Below the pieces are notes generated by a model. That model had not been told where the DNA came from. It did no database searches and saw only the letters and a list, made by a program, of their open reading frames with translations. Below are positions 16,275-23,679 of a stretch of 23,679 nt of DNA, piece by piece (the first letter of the stretch is position 1; every line of letters starts with the position of its first letter). Source of the stretch: Akkermansiaceae bacterium (GTDB taxonomy: Bacteria; Verrucomicrobiota; Verrucomicrobiia; Verrucomicrobiales; Akkermansiaceae). The stretch is taken from assembly GCA_028293225.1 (NCBI GenBank), contig JAQGPE010000554.1, forward strand, positions 1 to 23,679. The letters run 5' to 3'. Position numbers and translations under genes: made by a program.

Positions 16275-19200
16275 ACCTCTCCGAGGGCAGCCTTCAGGAA
16301 CGGTGCCGTGCGGGAGGTCTTCGATTTCACGATCGTTTCCGGTGGGCCTTCCGCGACGATCTGCCCGCCGGCCTGTCCGGCTTCCGGGCCGATGTCGAGG
16401 ATCCAGTCGGCCTCGGCGGCGACGGCCATGTGGTGCTCGATGACGATGACGGTATGGCCTTCATCGACGAGGCGGTGGAGGACATCGATCAGGCGCTTCA
16501 CGTCTTCCAGGTGGAGACCGACGGTCGGCTCCTCGATGAGATAGAGATTCGAGCGCTGCAGGGTCTTGAGGTTTTTGGCCGAGACGCGGCCCTTGGTCAG
16601 CTCCGTGACCAGCTTGATGCGCTGGGCCTCGCCACCGCTGAGGGTGGGAGACGGCTGGCCCAGCTGAAGGTAGCCCAGGCCGGTGTCGGCCAGGAGCTTC
16701 AGCGGCGTGGCGATGCGCGGCTGGGACTCGAAAAAGGTCGCGGCCTGTTCGATGGTCATGCGCAACACTTCGCCGATGTTCTTTTCGCGGAAGCGGACCT
16801 CCAGCGTGGCCGGGTTGTAGCGCATCTCATTGCACGCTTCGCACGGCACCCAAGTGCTGGGCAGGAAGTCCATCTCCAGCTTCACGCGGCCATTGCCCTC
16901 GCAGACCGGGCAGCGGCCGTCGCCGGTATTGAATGAGAAACGGGAAGCCTCGTAGCCGCGGACGCGGGAGTCCGGGAGTTGGGCGAAGAGCTTGCGGATC
17001 TCGTCGAAGACCTTGACGTAGGTGGCCGGGCAGGAGCGCGAGGTCTTGCCGATCGGGCTCTGGTCGACCTCGTAGATGCTCTGCAGGCTGTCGAAGCCGC
17101 TGGCCTTGGTCCAGGCGCGGTCTTTGTTCGCGGACTTGCGCTTGGCGAAATTGCGCGCGGCATCGGCGATGCAGGAATGCATCAGGGTCGACTTCCCGGA
17201 GCCGGAGATGCCGGTGAAAACGGTCAGGCGGCCAATGGGGATGGAGACATCGAAACCCTTCAGATTGTTCGCGCGGCAATGCGTGACGGTGAAGCGCGGA
17301 TGAGTCTTCGCCACCGCACGGCGCCCGCCGCGCAGCGGGTGGACGATGGGGTTCGCGATCGCGCGGTAGGTCGGAGAGCGCTCGCTGCCCTTCGGGGCCT
17401 TGGCCGCTTTCGTGCCCGGTGTGGGGATGCGTGGCGGCTCGCCCTGATAGACGATTTCCCCGCCGAGCCGGCCGGCGCCGGGGCCCAGGTCGATGAGGTG
17501 ATCGGCACGGGCGATGGTGTCCTCGTCGTGCTCGACGACGATGAGCGAGTTGCCGCGGTCACGCAGGGCGATGAGGGTCTCTAACAGCGCGGCATTGTCG
17601 CGCGGATGCAGGCCGATGGTCGGTTCGTCCAGCACATACAGCACGCCGCGCAGATTCGAGCCGAGCTGGGCCGCCAAACGAATGCGCTGGCTTTCTCCGC
17701 CGCTGAGGGTCTTGGCCGAGCGATCCATCTGCAGGTAGCCGAGACCGACCTCCTGGAGGAAACTGAGGCGCTGGCGGATCTCCGGCAGGATGTCGCGGGC
17801 GATGAGCGTTTCGCGGTCGCCGGTGACCTTGAGCTTTTCAAAATGGGTCGAGGCGCGATCCACCGCGAGGCGCGAGAGATCGGCCAGCGGGGTGTCCTGG
17901 AAACGCACCGCGCGGGCCTCTTCATTCAAGCGGGAGCCGTGGCAGACCGGGCACTCGACGAGGTCCTCGTCATCCATGCGGTCCAGCGTGCGGTCCTCAT
18001 CCATTTCGGCGGCGAGGACCGAGTCGAACCGCGAGACATCGAGTTCGCGGCGGCGCTTCGGCACCACGCCGTGGCCACGGCAATTCGTGCACCAGCCGTG
18101 CGGCGAGTTAAAGGAGAACAGGCGCGGGTCCAAATCGTCGAAGGAACGATGGCAGGACGGGCAGCTGGCGTGGCTGGAAAGCAGGCTGACCTTCTTATCC
18201 GCGGCGGAGTAGAGCTTCAGGGTGCCCTTGCCGATATCGAGCGCGCGCGGAACGATGGTCTCCAGCTTCAGCGCCTCATTGGCGAGACCGGCGGCCTTGC
18301 CCTTGCCGGTGGCGAAGCCGGGCAGGTCGGCGACCACCACGTCGATGTCGTGTTCCTTGAAGCGTTCCAAGCGTTCGAAGCCCTCGGCCTCCTTGAACTG
18401 CTTGTCGACCAGCAGGCGTGCGAAGCCCTGCTTCAGCGCCCACTCGGCGATCTCCGTGTGGTAGCCTTTGCGACCGCGGATGATCGGCGCGAGAATCGAC
18501 AGCGGCCCCTTCTTCAGGAGCTCGCGGATCGTCTGCTCGATCGCGGCGATGCTCTGCTTTTCCACCGGGATCTTGCAGTCCGGGCAGTAGCGGGTGCCGA
18601 GCTTCGCGTAGAGCAGGCGGATGAAATTCCACAGCTCCGTGACGGTGGCCACGGTGGACTTCATGCCGCCCTGGGAGACGCGCTGCTCGATCGCGACCGT
18701 CGGCGGAAGCCCGGCGAGGAGGTCGAGTTCCGGCTTCTCCAGCTGCTCCGCGAACTGCCGCGCATAGGCGGACATCGAGTCGAGGAAACGGCGCTGGCCT
18801 TCCGCAAAGAGAATGTCGAAGGCGAGGGTGGACTTTCCGGAGCCGGACAGACCGGAGACGACCACGAAGCGGTCGCGCGGGATGTCCAGCGAGATGTTCT
18901 TCAGGTTGTGCTCACGCGCGCCGCGCAGCTGGATGACCGGCGTCGATGGTGCGAGGAGCGCGTTGGCGGCTTTGCGCGGCTCGACGTAGTGCTTGCCCTC
19001 CAGCTCCGGGCGCAGGTAGCGGGCGGTCTCCGTCTCCAGCTTGACGATGTCCTCCGGGGTGCCGGAAGCGACGAGCTTGCCGCCATCGACACCGGCCTCC
19101 GGGCCGAGGTCGAGGATCCAGTCGGCGCTCTTGATCACGTCGAGATTGTGCTCGATCACCAGCAGCGAATGGCCGGCATCGACCAGGCGCTGGAAGACCG

Positions 19201-21910
19201 TGAGCAGGCGCTCGATATCGGAGAAATGCAGGCCGGTGGTCGGTTCGTCGAGAATCAGCAGCTTGCGGTCGATCACCGTTTTCGGGCCGGTCTCGGCGAG
19301 GAGCTGACAGAGCTTCAGGCGCTGCGATTCGCCGCCGGAGAGCGTATTCAGCGGCTGGCCGAGCTTCAGGTAGCCGAGGCCGACTTCCGCCAGTGGGGCG
19401 AGCAGGCGGACGATCTGGTCGTGGCGCTTCTTCGTCGCCGCGGGCAGGCCGGTGGTATCGCCGTAAAGTTCCAGCGCTTCGGCAATGGTCAGGTTGAGGA
19501 TCTCCGCGACCGATTTGCCCAGGTAGTGGATCTCCAGCGTGGAAGACTTGTAGCGGCGGCCCTCGCAGTCCGGGCAGGTGACGTGGAGGTCGGAAAGGAA
19601 CTGCATCTCGACCTTCTCCGAGCCGGCCCCGGCGCAGCGGTCGCAACGGCCTTCCCCGGAGTTGAAGGAGAAGAAGCCGGTGGTCAGGGCGCGGGCCTTC
19701 GACTCCTCGGTCAGGGCGAAGAGCTGGCGGATCGGATCGAAGGCGCCGACCAGCACCGCGGGCGTGGAGCGCGGGGTGCGGGCGAGCGGCGACTGGTCGA
19801 CCAGCAGCACGTCCTTGATGTACTGCGAACCCCGTAGATCTCTGACCGGCGCAGGGTCGATGTCGGTCATCTCCTTGCCCAGCTTGCGCGCCAGGTTGGC
19901 GTGGAGGACGTCGTGGGCCAGCGTGGATTTCCCCGAGCCGGAGACTCCGGTGAGACAGACCAGCAGGCCGAGCGGCAGATCGACATCCAGCCGCTTCAGG
20001 TTATTCCGCGAAGCGCCGCGAATCTCGATCTTCTCCTTGCCGGGCTTGCGGCGCTTTTTCGGCACCGCGATCGAGCGGGCGCCATTCAGCCACGGCAGGG
20101 TGCCGATGGTCTTGCTGGCCTTCTTGTCGAGAGGAGCGTTCGGCGAGCCCTGGTAGACCATGGTGCCGCCGTGCTGACCCGCGCCGGGCCCGATGTCGAG
20201 CAGTTGGTCGGCGGCGCGCATGACGGCTTCCTCGTGCTCCACCACCACCAGCGTGTTGCCCTTGTCGCGCAGGCCGTGCATGATGCCGACCAGGCGGTGG
20301 ATGTCGCGGGCGTGCAGGCCGACGGTCGGCTCATCGAGCACGAAGAGCGTGTTGGTCAGCGAGGCGCCGAGACAGGTGGTGAGATTGACGCGCTCGATTT
20401 CTCCGCCGGACAGGGTGCGGGTCGGACGGTCGAGAGTCAGGTAGCCGAGGCCCACTTCCGCAAGATAGCGGAGGCGGGAGGAAATCTCATTCACCACCAG
20501 CTTCAGCGAGGAATCCGTGGAGGTATGCGGGATGTGGCCGCCGGACTCGAGGCCCGCGAACCACTCTTTCAGCTCCAGCACCGAGTGCTGCCAGAGATCC
20601 GGCAGGGTCCTGCCGTCGATGCGGAAACACAGGGCCTCCGGCTGCAGGCGCTTGCCGCGGCAGACCGGACAGGCGGTGTAGGAGCGGTAGCGGCTGAGGA
20701 AGACGCGGACGTGCATCTTGTAGGCTTTCGTCTCCAGCCAATCGAAGAAGCCCTTCACGCCATACCAGCCGCCGGAGCGCCAGAGCTCCTCGAGGTCATC
20801 CGGGTTGGCCGCTTTACGATCGCCGTAGTAGATCCACTCGCGCTCGCTTTCCTCCAGGTCCTCCCACGGAGTATCGAGGCTGACACCGCGCTCCTGGCAG
20901 CAGCGGATCAGGTCGCGCTGGCACTCGTCACCGCGCTCGCCCTGGAAGGGCTTGATGGCTTTCTGGCGCAGGGTCAGGGAGGGATCGGGGACGGACTTCT
21001 CCAGATCGATGCCGATCACCCGGCCGAAGCCGCGGCACTTCGGACAGGCGCCGAGCGGATTGTTGAAGGAGAACAGCGCCGCGGAGGGCAGGCGCAGCGA
21101 ATTGCCGGTGGCCGGATTCGTCCAGCCGCTGCTGAAAGTCCTCGAGCCCTTGCCCTCGACCGGGCCAATGGTGGTGTAGCCCTTGCCGAGCGTGAACGAA
21201 TGCTCGAGTGCCTCCAGCAGGCGCGAGCGATTGTCCGGTGTCAGGGTGATGCGGTCCTGGATCACCTGGACGTCGCCACGGCGCTGGGCGATTTCATCCG
21301 TCGAGTCGGTGCGGAAGACCTGGCCGTCGATAAGCACGCGAAGATAGCCCTGCTGGGCGAGAAACGGGAAAAGGTCGGCGGCGGTGGTCTCCTTCGGCAC
21401 CGCGACAGGGAAAGTGACGAGAACCGCCTGACCGGCGAGATGCTCGAAGGCCCAAGCCGCGGCGGAGTCCGGGGAGTCCGGTTTGATTTCCTCACCGGTG
21501 TCCGGGTCATAGCCCTTCGCCGCGCGGGCGTAGAGCAACTTCAGGTAGTCGTTGATCTCCGTCAGCGTGCCGACCGTCGAACGGGTGGTGCGGACCGTGT
21601 TCTTCTGCTCGATCGCGATGGCCGGCGGGATGCCGTCGATGTGGTCGACATCCGGCTTGTCCATGCGGTCGAAGAACTGCCGGACATACGGCGAAAAGGT
21701 CTCCACATAGCGGCGCTGGCCCTCGGCGTAGAGGGTGTGGAAGGCGAGCGACGATTTCCCGGAGCCGGAAGGCCCGGTGACCACTGTCAACTGGCCGAGC
21801 GGAATGTCGAGATCCAGCCCTTTCAGGTTGTGCTGGCGGGCGCCGCGGATGCGGATGGCCTGGATGATCTGCGGGGTCTTGGCGATCTGCGGGCTCTTCT
21901 TGGCGGGCAC
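16241..21910 (-). CDS. uvrA: Excinuclease ABC subunit A, tandem (double-length) form
   Basis: UvrA finds DNA lesions and loads UvrB in nucleotide excision repair. This 1889-residue chain is two UvrA units fused (about 1-975 and 990-1889) and has four ABC cassettes. Walker A lysines are K52, K661, K1026 and K1573. LSGGE signatures begin at 500, 857, 1402 and 1757. Walker B pairs are D526/E527, D888/E889, D1428/E1429 and E1793/E1794. Zinc-finger cysteines are intact in the second cassette of each half (C756/759/779/782; C1667/1670/1690/1693) and in the first cassette of the second half (C1250/1253/1274/1277). The first half keeps only C289/C292 there. Basic linkers join cassettes near 595-628 and 1492-1540. 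I prefer GTG 21910 (MPAKKS); TTG 21937 would add nine codons lying in a palindrome. Confidence 0.93.
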   Translation of the reverse strand: MPAKKSPQIAKTPQIIQAIRIRGARQHNLKGLDLDIPLGQLTVVTGPSGSGKSSLAFHTLYAEGQRRYVETFSPYVRQFFDRMDKPDVDHIDGIPPAIAIEQKNTVRTTRSTVGTLTEINDYLKLLYARAAKGYDPDTGEEIKPDSPDSAAAWAFEHLAGQAVLVTFPVAVPKETTAADLFPFLAQQGYLRVLIDGQVFRTDSTDEIAQRRGDVQVIQDRITLTPDNRSRLLEALEHSFTLGKGYTTIGPVEGKGSRTFSSGWTNPATGNSLRLPSAALFSFNNPLGACPKCRGFGRVIGIDLEKSVPDPSLTLRQKAIKPFQGERGDECQRDLIRCCQERGVSLDTPWEDLEESEREWIYYGDRKAANPDDLEELWRSGGWYGVKGFFDWLETKAYKMHVRVFLSRYRSYTACPVCRGKRLQPEALCFRIDGRTLPDLWQHSVLELKEWFAGLESGGHIPHTSTDSSLKLVVNEISSRLRYLAEVGLGYLTLDRPTRTLSGGEIERVNLTTCLGASLTNTLFVLDEPTVGLHARDIHRLVGIMHGLRDKGNTLVVVEHEEAVMRAADQLLDIGPGAGQHGGTMVYQGSPNAPLDKKASKTIGTLPWLNGARSIAVPKKRRKPGKEKIEIRGASRNNLKRLDVDLPLGLLVCLTGVSGSGKSTLAHDVLHANLARKLGKEMTDIDPAPVRDLRGSQYIKDVLLVDQSPLARTPRSTPAVLVGAFDPIRQLFALTEESKARALTTGFFSFNSGEGRCDRCAGAGSEKVEMQFLSDLHVTCPDCEGRRYKSSTLEIHYLGKSVAEILNLTIAEALELYGDTTGLPAATKKRHDQIVRLLAPLAEVGLGYLKLGQPLNTLSGGESQRLKLCQLLAETGPKTVIDRKLLILDEPTTGLHFSDIERLLTVFQRLVDAGHSLLVIEHNLDVIKSADWILDLGPEAGVDGGKLVASGTPEDIVKLETETARYLRPELEGKHYVEPRKAANALLAPSTPVIQLRGAREHNLKNISLDIPRDRFVVVSGLSGSGKSTLAFDILFAEGQRRFLDSMSAYARQFAEQLEKPELDLLAGLPPTVAIEQRVSQGGMKSTVATVTELWNFIRLLYAKLGTRYCPDCKIPVEKQSIAAIEQTIRELLKKGPLSILAPIIRGRKGYHTEIAEWALKQGFARLLVDKQFKEAEGFERLERFKEHDIDVVVADLPGFATGKGKAAGLANEALKLETIVPRALDIGKGTLKLYSAADKKVSLLSSHASCPSCHRSFDDLDPRLFSFNSPHGWCTNCRGHGVVPKRRRELDVSRFDSVLAAEMDEDRTLDRMDDEDLVECPVCHGSRLNEEARAVRFQDTPLADLSRLAVDRASTHFEKLKVTGDRETLIARDILPEIRQRLSFLQEVGLGYLQMDRSAKTLSGGESQRIRLAAQLGSNLRGVLYVLDEPTIGLHPRDNAALLETLIALRDRGNSLIVVEHDEDTIARADHLIDLGPGAGRLGGEIVYQGEPPRIPTPGTKAAKAPKGSERSPTYRAIANPIVHPLRGGRRAVAKTHPRFTVTHCRANNLKGFDVSIPIGRLTVFTGISGSGKSTLMHSCIADAARNFAKRKSANKDRAWTKASGFDSLQSIYEVDQSPIGKTSRSCPATYVKVFDEIRKLFAQLPDSRVRGYEASRFSFNTGDGRCPVCEGNGRVKLEMDFLPSTWVPCEACNEMRYNPATLEVRFREKNIGEVLRMTIEQAATFFESQPRIATPLKLLADTGLGYLQLGQPSPTLSGGEAQRIKLVTELTKGRVSAKNLKTLQRSNLYLIEEPTVGLHLEDVKRLIDVLHRLVDEGHTVIVIEHHMAVAAEADWILDIGPEAGQAGGQIVAEGPPETIVKSKTSRTAPFLKAALGEVQGVISTRTRK

Positions 21911-21913
21911 GCC

Positions 21914-21936
21914 TGAACAGTAGCGAGGACTGTTCA
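21914..21936. promoter_or_regulatory. Palindrome at the uvrA start, candidate operator
   Basis: TGAACAG (21914-21920) and CTGTTCA (21930-21936) are perfect inverted arms separated by 9 bases. The element ends three bases before the GTG start of uvrA and sits in the short gap after the DUF2017 stop (21955). An SOS-type operator is attractive for a repair gene, but the arms are in the opposite order to the TGTTC-N4-GAACA motif I recall for verrucomicrobial LexA. It could also act as an RNA hairpin. Confidence 0.45.
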
Positions 21937-21954
21937 AAGTGCCAGTGGGACTTT

Positions 21955-22410
21955 CTAACGCATCACATGACGAAGCAGGTCATGCTGCAGAGCTGAATAA
22001 TGCCGGTAGCGGTACCAGGCGGTCAGCTTGCCGGGAGTCATTTCGTCTCCGTCGTCGTCCTCGAAGTGATAGCGGGCATCCAGAGCCAGCCGGGCCTGGT
22101 TGAGCACGCCGAACCAGCGGTCGCCGTCCGCGCGGTAGATCATGATTTGCGCCGGGATCTCGCCGCCTGTGCTCTTCAAAGCCTCCTCCACGAGAGTGAT
22201 CTGGCCATCGAACTGAGCGCGCAGGTCCGGCAGCACATATTCACGCCAGTCGGTCGCCCCGGGATCTTCAGCCATCAGCTCATTGAACTGATCCGCCAGC
22301 TCCACCGGGGTGCCGCGGGCATCCGCCGGGATGCAGGTCATCAGCAGCCAGTCGATCGGCGTCTCCAGATCGATCCGCAGTCCGCCCTCAAGTGTCGGTA
22401 GGACGTTCAT
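21955..22410 (-). CDS. DUF2017 family protein
   Basis: The 151-residue cytosolic protein fits the DUF2017 family. Its most characteristic part is the C-terminal half: RWFGVLNQARLALDARYHFEDDD (about 98-120) followed by an aromatic helix with WYRYRHYSALQHDLLRH (131-147). In actinobacteria this family commonly sits next to clpS, as here. The ATG at 22410 overlaps the clpS stop as ATGA (22407-22410), and a GGAG lies at suitable distance upstream inside clpS, one of the few Shine-Dalgarno-like sites in the window. Coupling suggests a role with ClpS-dependent proteolysis, but the biochemical function is not known. Its stop lies 44 bp before the preferred uvrA start. Confidence 0.75.
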   Translation of the reverse strand: MNVLPTLEGGLRIDLETPIDWLLMTCIPADARGTPVELADQFNELMAEDPGATDWREYVLPDLRAQFDGQITLVEEALKSTGGEIPAQIMIYRADGDRWFGVLNQARLALDARYHFEDDDGDEMTPGKLTAWYRYRHYSALQHDLLRHVMR

Positions 22411-22682
22411 TCGGCTTTCTCCATGGCGGCACGCAGTTGAAGGCTCTGGAGCTGCTGCGCGTAGAACTCCGCCTTTTCGCGCTCCCCGCTCCAGACGATG
22501 GAGCGGCCGCTCTGATGGACTTCCATCATCAGGCGTTCCGCATGCGGCTCCGGATAGCCGAAGACCTTTTTGAAGACGTAGACCACGTACTCCATCAGAT
22601 TCACTGGATCATCGTGCACCACGACGTTCCACGGCACATCGAGAGAGACGGCCTCGCGGGTGACGGTGAGGGTGTCGGACAT
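22407..22682 (-). CDS. clpS: ATP-dependent Clp protease adaptor ClpS
   Basis: ClpS delivers N-degron substrates to ClpAP/ClpCP. The 91 residues carry the core WNVVVHDDPVNLMEYVVYVF (18-37) and the AERLMMEVHQSGRS block (48-61) with H56, equivalent to the conserved substrate-pocket histidine. The pocket position that is Asn in E. coli ClpS (VNDD) is His23 here (VHDD). The DDPVNLM and YVVYVFKKVFGY wording resembles actinobacterial ClpS (typically WDDPVNLM) more than the proteobacterial form. ATG 22682 is used; an 18-codon upstream extension overlaps ispG and is not conserved in kind. ispG ends 14 bp upstream and DUF2017 overlaps by four bases downstream. No Clp ATPase gene is in the window. Confidence 0.93.
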   Translation of the reverse strand: MSDTLTVTREAVSLDVPWNVVVHDDPVNLMEYVVYVFKKVFGYPEPHAERLMMEVHQSGRSIVWSGEREKAEFYAQQLQSLQLRAAMEKAE

Positions 22683-22696
22683 GGGAAAAACGGTAG

Positions 22697-23679
22697 TCAG
22701 ACTTCCACGGGCTCGCCCGCCGGAGCGTCGATCCACTTGCCGTGCTCGCGGATCAGATCGATCAGGCGTTCCACGGCCTCGCCTTCCGGGATGTTGAACT
22801 TCACCGCCTGCTTGCCGACGTAGAGGTTGATCTTGCCCGGAGCGCCGCCGACGTAGCCGAAGTCGGCATCGGCCATTTCGCCGGGTCCGTTGACGATGCA
22901 GCCCATCACGGCGATGCGGACGCCTTTCAGGTGGCCGGTCGAAGCGCGGATCTTCTGGGTGGTGCTCTGCAGGTTGAAAAGGGTGCGGCCGCAGCTCGGA
23001 CAGGCGACGTAGTCGGTCTTGAAGATGCGGGTGCCGGCGGCCTGGAGGATGTTGTAGGAAAGGCGCAGCGACTGACCCGGCGCGGGCTCGCCCTGAATGA
23101 CGATGGCGTCGCCGATGCCGTCGCAGAGCAGCGAACCGATGTGGCGGGCGCCGACCAGCAGCGTCTCGACAAAATCGCCGCTCTCCGTGGCCGGGGTCAG
23201 CGTATCCTTCAGCAGGATCGGGTGGCGGGCATCCAGGCGGAAAGCCAGCATGCGGAAGGCGGCGATGACCTCCAGGCCGGTGCCGTCCGCGACGGTCACC
23301 AGGCGGGGTTCCGCGCTGTGGTTGATTTCGGAAATCGCGGCCTCATCGCGCGGATCGACGGCGACGGCGCCGGACTGCTCCAGGACGATCTCCGGCTTGA
23401 AATCGCCCATGCGCGCGATCTTGTGGGCCACGGCGTTCCATTTCTCCTGGCTGGTGAAGACCCGCACCGGGCGGTCGCCGCCGAGTTCGTGACCCATGAC
23501 GGAGAGGACCCCGGTCTGGCGGCGCTGGTAGGAAAAGGGATCGTAGGACGCGGCCAGCGAGACATTGCCCACCACCGTCGGCTTGGACTGAAAGGGAGCG
23601 GAAAGCGCCTTCGCGACCGGGATTTCGTGGATGGCGTCCTCGGTCAGCGAAACGCGGATGGTGTCGCCGATGCCGTCGG
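22697..23679 (-). CDS. ispG: 4-hydroxy-3-methylbut-2-en-1-yl diphosphate synthase, large form (N-terminus beyond window)
   Basis: IspG (GcpE) converts MEcPP to HMBPP in the MEP isoprenoid pathway using a [4Fe-4S] cluster and an electron donor. The C-terminal 327 codons are present; the start lies off the right edge. The first visible residues, DGIGDTIRVSLTEDAIHEIP, end the TIM-barrel part. The long stretch from about 23600 to 23010 is the inserted domain that marks the large plant/Chlamydia/Bacteroidetes-type enzyme. The cluster-binding domain follows with CPSCGRTLFNLQ (near 23002) and MGCIVNGPGEMADADFGYVGG (near 22900), giving the three expected cysteines and the conserved glutamate. It is the first visible gene of the minus-strand cluster, 14 bp before clpS. 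Confidence 0.95.
   Translation of the reverse strand, partial: DGIGDTIRVSLTEDAIHEIPVAKALSAPFQSKPTVVGNVSLAASYDPFSYQRRQTGVLSVMGHELGGDRPVRVFTSQEKWNAVAHKIARMGDFKPEIVLEQSGAVAVDPRDEAAISEINHSAEPRLVTVADGTGLEVIAAFRMLAFRLDARHPILLKDTLTPATESGDFVETLLVGARHIGSLLCDGIGDAIVIQGEPAPGQSLRLSYNILQAAGTRIFKTDYVACPSCGRTLFNLQSTTQKIRASTGHLKGVRIAVMGCIVNGPGEMADADFGYVGGAPGKINLYVGKQAVKFNIPEGEAVERLIDLIREHGKWIDAPAGEPVEV

Noticed and set aside
17606..21916. Long plus-strand open frames antisense to uvrA (743 and 671 codons)
   Set aside because: They mirror the uvrA reading frame codon for codon and have no recognisable domain; composition is the typical GC-rich shadow.
21914..21936. Canonical LexA box of E. coli, Gram-positive or the recalled verrucomicrobial type at uvrA
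   Set aside because: The arms are GAACAG then CTGTTC with 9 bases between. This is not CTGT-N8-ACAG, GAAC-N4-GTTC or TGTTC-N4-GAACA, so I keep it only as an unassigned palindrome.
1..23679. CRISPR arrays, tRNA/rRNA genes, insertion sequences, integrases, phage or toxin-antitoxin genes
   Set aside because: I read the sequence for direct-repeat arrays, cloverleaf-like segments and transposase or integrase motifs and found none.

Overview
The window is a dense, GC-rich bacterial chromosome segment with no tRNA, rRNA, CRISPR array or mobile element that I can see. Several features point to a member of the Verrucomicrobiota, probably a Verrucomicrobiaceae/Luteolibacter-like organism. These are a double-length UvrA with four ATPase cassettes (a form also known from Chlamydia), a large-type IspG with an inserted domain, a secreted protease ending in a calcium-loop-like DPDRDG module, and a eukaryotic-type Ser/Thr kinase with C-type-lectin-like sensor domains. 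The taxonomic call is inference from gene content, not from a marker comparison.

Layout. Positions 1-2923 (minus strand) hold a CPBP membrane protease, thiamine-monophosphate kinase ThiL and a SAM methyltransferase with a regulatory domain that runs off the left edge. Positions 2984-7026 (plus) hold a second, divergently transcribed CPBP protein and then the membrane Ser/Thr kinase. Positions 7039-9853 (minus) form a tight four-gene run: DOMON/CBM9-like protein, membrane-anchored unknown protein, family 9 glycosyltransferase, truncated haemoglobin. Positions 9977-16274 (plus) hold a membrane-anchored DUF1287 protein with a strong terminator, a universal stress protein, alanyl-tRNA synthetase and a secreted trypsin-like protease. 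Positions 16241-23679 (minus) hold ispG (cut by the right edge), clpS, a DUF2017 gene and the giant uvrA, closely spaced and probably cotranscribed.

Most genes are housekeeping: thiamine pyrophosphate, the isoprenoid MEP pathway, alanine charging, nucleotide excision repair and N-degron adaptor functions. The less ordinary parts are the asymmetric tandem UvrA with a 7-bp-arm palindrome at its start, the ClpS-DUF2017 pair that looks actinobacterial, the lectin-domain kinase, a DUF1287 protein lacking the expected cysteine, and the minus-strand run that mixes a glycan-binding fold, a glycosyltransferase and a globin. Most start codons have no Shine-Dalgarno-like sequence. No intergenic gap exceeds 300 bases; the longest is 10784-11039. 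I did not find a convincing new multi-gene defence or mobile system here.
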